DNA from: Flavobacterium sp. 90 | GTDB lineage: Bacteria; Bacteroidota; Bacteroidia; Flavobacteriales; Flavobacteriaceae | NCBI RefSeq assembly: GCF_004339525.1 | Contig: NZ_SMGE01000001.1 | Location: 1,488,001-1,552,000, forward strand | Direction: 5' to 3' | DNA: 64,000 bases | Shown here: positions 41,828 to 51,161 of the stretch, in pieces | Layout of the letters: every line of letters starts with the position of its first letter | Numbering within the stretch: the stretch's first letter is position 1 | Notes under the pieces: generated by a model | Told to the model about the DNA's origin: nothing | The model's input: the letters and a program-made list of their open reading frames with translations, nothing else | Databases searched by the model: none | Made by a program: the position numbers and the translations under genes

Positions 41828-44800
41828 TTATTTCACAACCTCAACCCAAAAACCTTTTGTTCTAGCTAGAAACGTATTATCATACATCGCTTCACATTGC
41901 AATCCTGGTAAATAATAATTCCCCAGATATGATGCGTTAAGTAAAATTCTAAATGTTTTTGTTTCTCTGGCTTTCATTCCAAAATAGAAATTAGTTCTAT
42001 CGTCACGAATATCAATATAATCAGCAGTATTGTTTGTGGCGTCTCCATAATCCGTGAAACGCGTATTTACAATTTCGAAACCAGAAGGCAAAATTTGTGA
42101 TAACGCTACATTCTGAACACTTTCATTTCTTTGGTTTTTAATTGTAACCTCAGCAATAAATTCAGTTCCTTGACTAATTTTCGAAACATTGATTGTGCTT
42201 CCTTTTCTGTTTTTGAAAACAATAGCAGCCGAAACATCGTTTTGAGTCGCATTTTCTTGTCCTATTGGTAATATTCCAGTATTCAGGACACGAACATAAA
42301 CCGTGTTATTTTTAAGGTTTTTGAGAACAACGCTATTTGCTCCTGTTTGAACAACCAAACTTCTGTCTGCAATTGTTTTTTGTGTGCTTATCGTTTCTCC
42401 TTTTCCATTTTTGCTAAACTGAAGATTAATTCCTTTCGGTCCGTTACTAATGGCAAATTTCGACATTGAATATAAACAATAAGCTGTTGTTTGTGTACTC
42501 ATCCATTGATTGTTCGACATTTCTTTGGCTAGTTTTGTAGCCATCGTGAATGCTTTTTGTTTCTGTCCTAAAAGCAACATCGTTTCGAGAGCCATAGCAC
42601 GATTTCTTTCACTTGAACCATAATAGTAATAATTGTAACCATCTGATTCGTTATCAATACTAGTATTTAGTAAAAGATTTTGTCCTGCTGATTTTTGTCC
42701 CGCCAAAACATAAGCTGCCGCCAAACGAAGCTTACTTTCATTCGAAATACCTTTAGTTTCGCGCAATCTGTTCATTGAAGACAAATCTGCATTTCCGGCT
42801 AGAGCCAATGTATACAATCTATAAGATTGAGCTAAATCATTACCGTATTTAGGTTCAAAACGCCATTGTTTCGCTTCTTTTTGCTGATACGAAATCCATT
42901 TTGATTTGAAATTAATCGGTAAAACATACCCTTTTTTCTCTGCTTCAATAAGGAAATGTCCGGCATATGAACTTCCCCAATCGTCTGCAATTGTGTTTCC
43001 TTGCCAGTAAGACAATCCACCATTTGGCAATTGAAAACTTCCTAATCTGGTAATTCCCGCTGTAATATTCTTTTGAATAATTCCTTTTCTTGTTGCATCT
43101 AAATCAACCACATCATTCAAAAACAATTGAGGAAAAACCGATGAAGTTGTTTGCTCTACACAACCATGCGGATATTGAATCAGGAATTGTAATCTTCCGT
43201 TCAAATTCATCGTTGGCATTGAAGAAACTTCTAATCTCGCTTTATTACTTCCTTCTACTCCAAAAGTTTTCCATGAAATAGTTTTGGTGCTATTTGGAGA
43301 TAAAATAATATCTGTAAATGTATTCGTAACCGGATTTGGGTTCGTCATATCAATTTCAACATCATAAACAGATTTCTCTTTTCCGGAAGTGGCAATAACC
43401 TGCACTTTCGCAATTCCGGTTGCAGAACCTACTACCAGATTAAAATACGCCATTTTTTCGTCTGGCTGAGCAAAAGACAACGATTGTGTTGCGCTTCCCA
43501 TTACTTTTAATCCGTTACTTGTTTTGATCTGAATCGATACATTTTTAATATTCTTTTCAGTTGCAAAAATCGTAACCGGAATGGTCACTTTTTCTGAAGG
43601 CGAAATTTTCCTTGGCAATGAAGCCAAAACCATCAACGGACTTTTTACCGGAGTTGCTTTCTCTACACTTCCGTAAGCGCTTGTATTTGCATCTCCCGCA
43701 ACAACCATCGTACGAACAGAACCAATATATTTTGGCAATTTTAATTGATGTGATTTTGTTTGTCCTTTTTCTAATTTAAACGGACCATAATATAATACAA
43801 CTGGTTTAAAACGATTGGCTTTTTTGGCTTTTCCACCGCCTAAATCCTGATCTCCACCAATACTAAAAATCTGATTTATTTTTCCGCCGTATGCTCCAAT
43901 TACATCATCGTAAATATCCCAGGTTTTTACACCAAGAGCTTCACGAACATAGAAACTATCCCATGCATTTGGTGTTTTAAAACGTGTTAAATCCAGTAAA
44001 CCTTCATCAACAACTGCAATAGTATAGGTCATTTCTTTACCTGTTTTCTCCCCTACTTTTACGGTAAAAGTTTGTTCCGGTTTTAAAACGTCCGGCATCG
44101 AAAGTGTTGGTGCAAGAATCGTATTTTTATCGACAACTTCTATCGGAACGATTCCATACATACGAATTGGAGAATCATTTTTAGTCGACGCGTGTGGTTG
44201 TAAAAGTGTGATATTAAAATACACGTTTGGTGCCATTGCTGCCGTAATTGGAACTTCAACTTTAGTTTCTCCTTTTTGTGTTTTTGCCCAAATGGTCTGC
44301 ACAACTTTTGATCCGTTTTCTATCGAAATTAAAGCACGCCCTCCTTCGCTTGACGGAAATGATATTTTCGCTTTTTCACCAACAGCATAATTCTTTTTAT
44401 CGGTAGAAAAAACCAACATATTTGCTGTAGAAGCATCTCTGTTACGCGTTTTTCCGGACCAGATTGGCCAATCTATATTTACCGTAAGAGCAGTTGCATG
44501 ACCATCTGGATTATCTGAAACCCGAATTAAATAACGTCCCCATTCTTCATCAGTTAACGAAAACTGAACATATCCTTTTCCGCTTGCATCTGTATTAACG
44601 ATAAATGTTTTGTACGAAGTTGTCGCATTCGACGAATTATAATTCGATAAATTATCACTTGATGCATCCCACCACCAACGCCATTCTACTTTATAGACTT
44701 TTACTTCCAGATTTCGAACCGATTTTGGTTTTCCATTTTCATCAACCGTAACAATCTCAAAACGGTTGTTTGTTCTGGTCTCCAACATTCCGTATTTATT

Positions 44801-47491
44801 AGGTTCCGGCGATTTTATACCTACATAGGTTTTATAAGGCGAATAAGTTGTAGAAATAACATCTGTACTAAAATCTCCTCCTTCTTCATATACTTTTGTA
44901 ATGAATGACGCACGAAGCATTCCCGGCGCCTGACCTTGTAATTTTGGCTCAATATTTACCGAAGCTTTTCCGTTTTCATTTAATTTTCCGGAAAAAACAT
45001 TGATCTCTTCGGTACTAAATTGACGTACTAAATCATCAAACGTGAATTTTTCATATCCTTTAAAAGCGGTTGTTTGCTGCGAAAACTTAGCTTGCATTTC
45101 TACATTAAGGTTTTTCGCAATTGCACCGTGAAGCCACGTAACTTCAAGATTATCGGTATTTGGATAAGACGAAGATAAAACTGCTCTCTGAAAAGTATTT
45201 TTTATCTTTAAACGATTCGGTTTAATGGTTTCGATTTTAATGCTTTTGTAAAACTTAGCACCACCAACGCTTATCATGGCTTCCCAATTTCCTGTTGGTG
45301 CATCTGCACTTGTTGGAACAATGAAAGAATAATGATTTAAGTCGTTTGTCTTCTGAATGGTTTGATAAGTTGTTTTTCCGTTAGGATCATTCAATCTAAA
45401 TTTAATTGGATGAGATTTCGGAAGTTTATTCGAAACATCATTCAAAATAAAAGACAAATACAAATTATCTCCCGGACGCCAAACGCCACGTTCTCCATAA
45501 ATAAAGCCTTTTAATCCTTTTTGTAAAGTCTCACCGGCAACATCAAAATTACTTACCGATAAAGAAAGTCCGTCATCGAGTTTCACATAAGTAGACTGAT
45601 CTCCTACGGTAACAATCGCAAAATAGGCGAATTTATCCAGTTGAAAAGAAGCTATTCCTTCACTGTTTGTTGCTCCAGTCGTTATTTTTTGCTGTTGATA
45701 CGTATATAAATCAACTCTTGCGTTTGAAACCGGTTCTGTTGTAACAATATTATTTACCGCAAATAAATACGATTTATTCTCACCTCTTTTGGCAATCACA
45801 CCTAAATCTGTGGCCAAAATATTGGTCGCAATTCTGGCATTATAATAATACGAATTGGTACAAGGATTCTGACTTTCTCTCCATTCATAATCATCATAGT
45901 AATAATCGTCGTAAGAGTTTCCGCTGTAATTTACGTCATTTTCATCTGCTTCTTCTTCATCTTCAGAAGTTTCTTCATCTTCAGAAGTTTCACATTTGTA
46001 TAAAGAATATTTCTTTTTATATGCAAATTCTACTCTATAAATTGCACCTGGTTCCGGCGTAATTATTTTAGATAAATCTAAAGCAAAAGTGTTCCATTTA
46101 GCCGGATTTATTAGTTTGCTTTCGCTTAGTTTGAGCGTTGTTTTAGCGACGGGTTGTGCTACTTTCTTGAGATTCTGACTTCCGTTTAATTCATTGTATT
46201 GAAGAAATTGAAGAATATTATTCTTGTAAATTTTATACACTTTTACATCAACTGCGCTTAAATTAACGGCTTCAAAATTCAGCTTTAAATTATTTGAACT
46301 TGGCAGAATTGTTCCGTTTTTAATGAAACGAACGCCCGGTTTTATTTGGTCAAAAGTGATTTTCTGATTGTAATTAGAATCCATTTTTTTACCATATTGA
46401 CTTTCGATTCCCTGAAAAACTTCAATCAATAAATCTCCTGCCAGAATTTGCTGTGGTTCGGCTTCATCATTCTTAACCACTTCTACAGCATCATCAACTA
46501 CCACCGCAGCACTATCAACAACAGTTGTAACTGAATCGGTAAGAGAAACAGTAGACTCTTCTACAGCAATCGGAGCTTCTTTTTTAGCCGGAGCTTCGTT
46601 ACTAAAATATACTTTCAGTAAATTTCCCTGAGTGGAAAATTTTAAATTATTAGCATTCTGAATCGAAACTAATCCTTTGAAATCCTGTCCTTTTTCTAAT
46701 GGTTCAGAAAAATTAATTAAAACTGATTGATTGGTTCCTTCGGGAACGTCGACTTTTACAATTTTAAATTCGTTTAAACCTGCAACCGCATAATCTAATT
46801 CTCCTTTCTGATCAATATCAAAATCGCTTCCGTCATACAGAATCTCCAGATTTGTTCCTTCTGAATAACGCTGAATACTATCAATTATAAAATTAAACTC
46901 TTTGCCAACTCCTGATTTCTTTTCGAATTTAATTTTAAGTTTATTCCCTTTTTGATTGGCCGAAACTAATTTCATAGCCGTTTCAAGATCAATATTATCC
47001 GCTGTTTTCAAAACACAGTTCAAATATTGATATTCTTTACTATACGACTGAATATCGGCAGTGTTGATTGTAAAATCCTGCTTAATTGTTTTTACGGTAA
47101 AGTTAAATTCCGAAAGTTCCTTTTCTTTCTCTTTCGGGATTGTGATTAGTTTATCAAGTTTTAAAGTAACCTGATATTCTGTTCCGGGTTTTAATTTTTT
47201 CTCCGGAATAAAAGCAACGGTATTTGTAGAAAGTGCCACAACTTTTCCGTCGACACTTGGCGAAATATCAAACAAATCGCTGTCCAAAACCTGATTGGCT
47301 TTCCATTCTTTTTTATCGAAAGCTAAAACCACTCGAATATCAGATTCCGACGAGACTATTCCTCCCGTGAAACTGACTATATACTCTTTAAATAATGAAA
47401 AATCGGAATTGAAATCGGCTGCTGATTTGCGACCGCAAGATTGAAAAATAAAAAACACACAAAACACGAGAACTAATCCTTTTGCTTTCAC
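41828..47491 (-). CDS. Bacterial alpha-2-macroglobulin family lipoprotein
   Basis: This 1887-residue protein is a periplasmic protease trap. The lipobox is in FIFQSC (Cys19). The N-terminal MG domains are followed by an acidic and Tyr-rich insertion (about residues 505-550, with SEDEETSEDEEE and YDDYYYDDYEW), then the macroglobulin core with GYLKGFIYGERGVWRPGD-like sequence (here GLKGFIYGERGVWRPGD). The thioester motif HGCVEQTTSS is intact (Cys1444, Gln1447), so it can cross-link attacking proteases. Pairing with pbpC is the classic arrangement for defence of the envelope during peptidoglycan damage. It precedes the transposase and pbpC on the same strand. Confidence 0.93.
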   Translation of the reverse strand: MKAKGLVLVFCVFFIFQSCGRKSAADFNSDFSLFKEYIVSFTGGIVSSESDIRVVLAFDKKEWKANQVLDSDLFDISPSVDGKVVALSTNTVAFIPEKKLKPGTEYQVTLKLDKLITIPKEKEKELSEFNFTVKTIKQDFTINTADIQSYSKEYQYLNCVLKTADNIDLETAMKLVSANQKGNKLKIKFEKKSGVGKEFNFIIDSIQRYSEGTNLEILYDGSDFDIDQKGELDYAVAGLNEFKIVKVDVPEGTNQSVLINFSEPLEKGQDFKGLVSIQNANNLKFSTQGNLLKVYFSNEAPAKKEAPIAVEESTVSLTDSVTTVVDSAAVVVDDAVEVVKNDEAEPQQILAGDLLIEVFQGIESQYGKKMDSNYNQKITFDQIKPGVRFIKNGTILPSSNNLKLNFEAVNLSAVDVKVYKIYKNNILQFLQYNELNGSQNLKKVAQPVAKTTLKLSESKLINPAKWNTFALDLSKIITPEPGAIYRVEFAYKKKYSLYKCETSEDEETSEDEEEADENDVNYSGNSYDDYYYDDYEWRESQNPCTNSYYYNARIATNILATDLGVIAKRGENKSYLFAVNNIVTTEPVSNARVDLYTYQQQKITTGATNSEGIASFQLDKFAYFAIVTVGDQSTYVKLDDGLSLSVSNFDVAGETLQKGLKGFIYGERGVWRPGDNLYLSFILNDVSNKLPKSHPIKFRLNDPNGKTTYQTIQKTNDLNHYSFIVPTSADAPTGNWEAMISVGGAKFYKSIKIETIKPNRLKIKNTFQRAVLSSSYPNTDNLEVTWLHGAIAKNLNVEMQAKFSQQTTAFKGYEKFTFDDLVRQFSTEEINVFSGKLNENGKASVNIEPKLQGQAPGMLRASFITKVYEEGGDFSTDVISTTYSPYKTYVGIKSPEPNKYGMLETRTNNRFEIVTVDENGKPKSVRNLEVKVYKVEWRWWWDASSDNLSNYNSSNATTSYKTFIVNTDASGKGYVQFSLTDEEWGRYLIRVSDNPDGHATALTVNIDWPIWSGKTRNRDASTANMLVFSTDKKNYAVGEKAKISFPSSEGGRALISIENGSKVVQTIWAKTQKGETKVEVPITAAMAPNVYFNITLLQPHASTKNDSPIRMYGIVPIEVVDKNTILAPTLSMPDVLKPEQTFTVKVGEKTGKEMTYTIAVVDEGLLDLTRFKTPNAWDSFYVREALGVKTWDIYDDVIGAYGGKINQIFSIGGDQDLGGGKAKKANRFKPVVLYYGPFKLEKGQTKSHQLKLPKYIGSVRTMVVAGDANTSAYGSVEKATPVKSPLMVLASLPRKISPSEKVTIPVTIFATEKNIKNVSIQIKTSNGLKVMGSATQSLSFAQPDEKMAYFNLVVGSATGIAKVQVIATSGKEKSVYDVEIDMTNPNPVTNTFTDIILSPNSTKTISWKTFGVEGSNKARLEVSSMPTMNLNGRLQFLIQYPHGCVEQTTSSVFPQLFLNDVVDLDATRKGIIQKNITAGITRLGSFQLPNGGLSYWQGNTIADDWGSSYAGHFLIEAEKKGYVLPINFKSKWISYQQKEAKQWRFEPKYGNDLAQSYRLYTLALAGNADLSSMNRLRETKGISNESKLRLAAAYVLAGQKSAGQNLLLNTSIDNESDGYNYYYYGSSERNRAMALETMLLLGQKQKAFTMATKLAKEMSNNQWMSTQTTAYCLYSMSKFAISNGPKGINLQFSKNGKGETISTQKTIADRSLVVQTGANSVVLKNLKNNTVYVRVLNTGILPIGQENATQNDVSAAIVFKNRKGSTINVSKISQGTEFIAEVTIKNQRNESVQNVALSQILPSGFEIVNTRFTDYGDATNNTADYIDIRDDRTNFYFGMKARETKTFRILLNASYLGNYYLPGLQCEAMYDNTFLARTKGFWVEVVK

Positions 47492-47671
47492 TTTTATTTA
47501 GAGTTAATGGTTACAGATTTAAAACAAACAGAGCGTATTTAACATTTCGTTGTTAAAGGCATAACTACTGAAATATCAATATTATTGTAGTAAATGTAAA
47601 GTATTTTTTGAAATATTTTAAGAAGAAAATTCCCTAGGTGAAATTATTTTTTTGAAGGCAAAAAAAAAGAA

Positions 47672-48115
47672 TTATTTACGTCTTTCAATAAAGAAACGTT
47701 TCATTAAATCGGCTGCTTCATTTGCCATAATTCCTGAAACAACGGTTGTTTTTGGATGCAATTTTGTTCCCATTGTCATAAAACCACGTTGTTCGTCTCT
47801 GGCTCCAAAAACAATTTTAGAAATCTGACTCCAATACAAAGCTCCGGCACACATTTGGCAAGGTTCGAGTGTAACATAAAGTGTGCAATCTTTCAGATAT
47901 TTTCCGCCTAGAAAATTTGCAGCAGCGGTTATTGCCTGCATTTCGGCATGAGCCGTAACATCATTTAACAATTCCGTTAGATTATGACTTCTAGCGATTA
48001 CTTTATCTGCAACGACAATTATAGCCCCAACAGGAATTTCGCCTTTATCAAAAGCCATTTCAGCTTCCTGCAAAGCTTTTTTCATGAAGTATTCGTCGGT
48101 GAAAGGATTTATCAT
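47672..48115 (-). CDS. tadA: tRNA-specific adenosine deaminase
   Basis: TadA converts A34 to inosine in the tRNA-Arg anticodon. The start is set at MINPFTDEYFMKKALQEAEM; the 23 earlier codons have no family sequence. The zinc site is TAHAEMQA (His56, Glu58) and LEPCQMCAGAL (Cys86, Cys89). The pattern GEIPVGAIIV is typical. The length of about 147 residues is normal. The 180-base gap to the macroglobulin gene shows no other feature. It is divergent from the TonB-like array. Confidence 0.92.
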   Translation of the reverse strand: MINPFTDEYFMKKALQEAEMAFDKGEIPVGAIIVVADKVIARSHNLTELLNDVTAHAEMQAITAAANFLGGKYLKDCTLYVTLEPCQMCAGALYWSQISKIVFGARDEQRGFMTMGTKLHPKTTVVSGIMANEAADLMKRFFIERRK

Positions 48116-48205
48116 AATTGCAAAAGTAAGTTTTTTGAAATAATTTTCCCTGAATTCAAATATCAATAAAACCTCAACTTTCAACTTTTGAGTAATTCAA
48201 TAAAT

Positions 48206-48268
48206 TAATCGCCTCAAAAAAGCGATTAATTTGAGGCGATTAGCACAGATAATTGCCTCATTTTTTTT
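48206..48268 (+). promoter_or_regulatory. Attenuator-like set of competing hairpins before the TonB-like array
   Basis: Segment 1, TAATCGCCTCAAA (48206-48218), can pair with segment 3, TTTGAGGCGATTA (48230-48242), or partly with segment 2, GCGATTAA (48222-48229). Segment 3 can alternatively pair by TGAGGC with GCCTCA at 48255-48260, which is followed directly by eight T residues, a terminator form. These exclude one another. They lie between divergent genes, where an ordinary terminator is not needed. Function is inferred only. Confidence 0.45.
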
Positions 48269-48336
48269 ATACTAAATTATTTTATTAAAAGTTTTACTAT
48301 TTATTTTTATTACATTTAAATATTGAAATTCGAAAA

Positions 48337-49311
48337 ATGCACAAAAAATACAAATTATCGATTCCTGAACCTTGTATAGAAAACTGGGACAAAATGATTC
48401 CAAACGAAAAGGGTCGTTTTTGTATGAATTGTGCTAAAACAGTTATTGATTTTACCGAAATGTTGCCTGAGGAAATTCAGCATTTTTTTATGCAAAATCA
48501 TGACAAAAATATCTGTGGAAGAATAAAAAAGTCTCAATTAGATTCTATAACAATTCAAATTCCGAGTAGTATTATTTATACTCAAACTCATTATCATAAA
48601 ATGTTTTTACTGGCGTTGTTTATTGCCATGGGAACTACTTTGTTTAGCTGTCAGGATAAAGACGGCAACAAACAAAAGATTGACAAGATTGAAGTAATTG
48701 AAGATTCTCCTGTTGTAAAAACAACTTCTAACGAGAAACATGAAGTAAATAATAAATCATCAAAAGTTAGCGATACAAAAATAACAAAACGTAAACACTT
48801 CTCTGCTCGTAAAAAAGAAATAACACTCTTTATCTCAGAAACAGGATCTGGAGAAGCGATATCGAATGTAAATATTTATGAAGAAGACACCATAACTTAT
48901 GGAGGCATGGCAATTGATATTTTGCCTGATTATCCAGGAGGAATAAATATATTTTATGAAAAGTTTAAATCAGAATTTAAAATACCTAAAAAGCTAAAGA
49001 AATCTACCGGTGTAATAAAATTGTCTTTTGTCATTGAGAAAGACGGAAAACTAAATGAGCTAAAAGTTATTGAAGATCTAGGTTTTGGAACTGGAGAAGA
49101 AGCTATTCGGGCTGTGGAAAAATTTATAAAATGGACTCCGGGAGAAATCAATGGAAAAAAAGTCAGAACTTTTTACGACATGCCTATTACACTTGAGCTT
49201 GATACTCTGAATCCGAAAAAAAGAAAAAGAAAATTCTCAAAAATTACCTCAATGCAAATTTTTCAGACCAGAGAAAGTAAGGAACAAACTGAATTAACTT
49301 TAAAACAATAA
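48337..49311 (+). CDS. TonB-like protein with Cys-rich N-domain, paralogue 1
   Basis: The 324-residue protein has three parts. Residues 1-75 form a conserved domain with four Cys at 13, 29, 32 and 60 (IPEPC, GRFCMNC, ICGR), likely a metal or redox site. Residues 89-104 are hydrophobic and end in LFSC (Cys105), a lipobox-like site. After a polar linker, a TonB C-terminal-type domain follows (YPGGINIFYEKFKSEFKIPK ... FVIEKDGKLNELKV). Probable role: envelope protein that contacts outer-membrane receptors, with an uncharacterised cytoplasmic N-domain. It leads an array of four. Confidence 0.75.
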   Translation: MHKKYKLSIPEPCIENWDKMIPNEKGRFCMNCAKTVIDFTEMLPEEIQHFFMQNHDKNICGRIKKSQLDSITIQIPSSIIYTQTHYHKMFLLALFIAMGTTLFSCQDKDGNKQKIDKIEVIEDSPVVKTTSNEKHEVNNKSSKVSDTKITKRKHFSARKKEITLFISETGSGEAISNVNIYEEDTITYGGMAIDILPDYPGGINIFYEKFKSEFKIPKKLKKSTGVIKLSFVIEKDGKLNELKVIEDLGFGTGEEAIRAVEKFIKWTPGEINGKKVRTFYDMPITLELDTLNPKKRKRKFSKITSMQIFQTRESKEQTELTLKQ

Positions 49312-49389
49312 ATTACTGCTAGTGAGATTTTTTTACAAAGTAGTTCTTGGTATTTATTTTTTATTACATTTATTTTCTGATATCTAGAA

Positions 49390-50220
49390 ATGGAAAGAAA
49401 ACACAAACTAACGATTCCGGAGCCATGTCACGAAAATTGGGACAAAATGACGCCAAAAGACAATGGTCGTTTTTGTATGAATTGTTCTAAAACTGTTGTG
49501 GATTTCACATCAATGCTGCCAGATGAAATTCAGCATTTTTTCATTCAAAATCAAAATAACAAAATCTGCGGAAGGTTTAAAGATGAACAATTAGAAAATA
49601 TAACAATTCAAATTCCGAGTCAGGTTTTATATACACAAACGCAGTATCATAAGATGTTTTTATTGGCTTTGTTTATTGCGATGGGAACAACTTTGTTTAG
49701 TTGTGCTGATAAAGACGGGAACAAAAATAAAATTGACAAAATCGAGATTGTTGACAATACAACGCAAAATCAAGATGAAAATGAGCCTGTTTCTTTCTGT
49801 TATGGACATCAAATCGAATCTAAAAAACAAAAACCGAAAAAAATTAGTAGTGGAATTACGATGGGCATGGTGATTCCTCCTGATTTAATTCAAACGGGAA
49901 GTTTTCACTATCACATTATATACAACTCAAATGATTTAGATGTTTTGCCTGTTCCCGAAGACGGGATGAAAAAGTTCTATAATTATTTCACCACAAATTA
50001 TGTCGCTCCAAACAAAACAAAAAAATTTAAAGGAAAAATATCTATTGTATTTGTTGTAGAAGAAGATGGCAGTTTGAGTAATTTCAACCTTGATAAAAAT
50101 ACGCCGAAAGAAATAGGTGAAGAAGCTATTAGAGTTTTAAAAATGGCACCAAATTGGATTCCAGGAAAGCTAAAAAACAAAATCGTCCGATCAACTTACG
50201 TTTTACCAATTACAATTTAA
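49390..50220 (+). CDS. TonB-like protein with Cys-rich N-domain, paralogue 2
   Basis: This 276-residue paralogue keeps Cys13, Cys29, Cys32 and Cys60 and the hydrophobic segment ending TTLFSC. The linker differs entirely from paralogue 1. The TonB-like domain is present (KISIVFVVEEDGSLSNFNLD) but the YPGG entry motif is replaced by PEDGMKKFYNYF, so it may have diverged in partner binding. The upstream TATTTATTTTTTATTACATT repeats the upstream region of paralogue 1, so the promoter was probably copied with the gene. Confidence 0.75.
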   Translation: MERKHKLTIPEPCHENWDKMTPKDNGRFCMNCSKTVVDFTSMLPDEIQHFFIQNQNNKICGRFKDEQLENITIQIPSQVLYTQTQYHKMFLLALFIAMGTTLFSCADKDGNKNKIDKIEIVDNTTQNQDENEPVSFCYGHQIESKKQKPKKISSGITMGMVIPPDLIQTGSFHYHIIYNSNDLDVLPVPEDGMKKFYNYFTTNYVAPNKTKKFKGKISIVFVVEEDGSLSNFNLDKNTPKEIGEEAIRVLKMAPNWIPGKLKNKIVRSTYVLPITI

Positions 50221-50222
50221 CA

Positions 50223-51152
50223 ATGAATAACAAATACAAACTAACGATTCCGGAACCTTGTCACGAAAATTGGGACAACATGGTTCCAAACGAAAATGGT
50301 CGTTTTTGTATGAATTGTGCTAAAACGGTTATTGATTTTAGAGCTATGTTACCAGATGAAATACAACATTTTTTTATTCAAAATAAAAATAAAAGTATTT
50401 GCGGAAGATTTAAAAATTCTCAATTAGACTCCATAACAATTCAAATTCCAAGTCAGGTTTTATACACACAAACGCATTATCATAAAATGTTTTTATTGGC
50501 ATTGTTTATTGCTATGGGAACTACATTGTTTAGTTGCCAAAATGAAGATGGGAATAAACAAAAAATTGAAAAAGTAGAAGTTGTCGAAGATTATTTACCG
50601 AAAGTTCCTGACAAATCAAACAGTAAGGACAGTATAACTGAGCCACCTCCAATTATTTCTCGCAAAAGCATTTCTGTAATGATTAACGAATCTCCTGGCT
50701 CTGTTTCAGAATACATTGGCAATAATTTTAGTGAAACTCAAGGTGGACTTCCGCCTATTGATTATATCGAGACAATCCCCGATTATCCGGGCGGGTTTGC
50801 AAGATTTACTGACTTTATTAAAAATGAATTTCAGATTCCTAAAAAAGCCAGACGTAGTACGGGAGAAATTGAGGTTTCTTTTGTAATCGACAAGGTTGGA
50901 ATTTTAAATCAAATTAAGGTTTTTGATAATATTGGTCATGAAACCGGAGAAGAAATAATTAGGGTTTTACAAGAATCTAAAAAATGGAACCCTGGTATAG
51001 TTAACGGAAAAGGAATTTCAACTGTTATTCGATTGAAAATTGTTTTAGAGAAAGACAGCTTAAATACTGAAAGAAGAAAAAGGAAACTTTCAAAAATAGT
51101 TTCAATCAATCTTGTTAACGACAACGATAACCGTATAAGCCAAACAAATTAA
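50223..51152 (+). CDS. TonB-like protein with Cys-rich N-domain, paralogue 3
   Basis: The start is set at MNNKYKLTIPEPCHENW, two bases after the previous stop; an earlier in-frame start would overlap paralogue 2. The 309-residue protein retains all four N-domain Cys, the membrane segment ending TTLFSC, and a YPGGFARFTDFIKNEF TonB-like domain most similar to paralogue 1. The C-terminal tail (NTERRKRKLSKIVSINL) also matches the tail of paralogue 1, suggesting it is a direct copy of it. Confidence 0.75.
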   Translation: MNNKYKLTIPEPCHENWDNMVPNENGRFCMNCAKTVIDFRAMLPDEIQHFFIQNKNKSICGRFKNSQLDSITIQIPSQVLYTQTHYHKMFLLALFIAMGTTLFSCQNEDGNKQKIEKVEVVEDYLPKVPDKSNSKDSITEPPPIISRKSISVMINESPGSVSEYIGNNFSETQGGLPPIDYIETIPDYPGGFARFTDFIKNEFQIPKKARRSTGEIEVSFVIDKVGILNQIKVFDNIGHETGEEIIRVLQESKKWNPGIVNGKGISTVIRLKIVLEKDSLNTERRKRKLSKIVSINLVNDNDNRISQTN

Positions 51153-51161
51153 ATTTTAATC

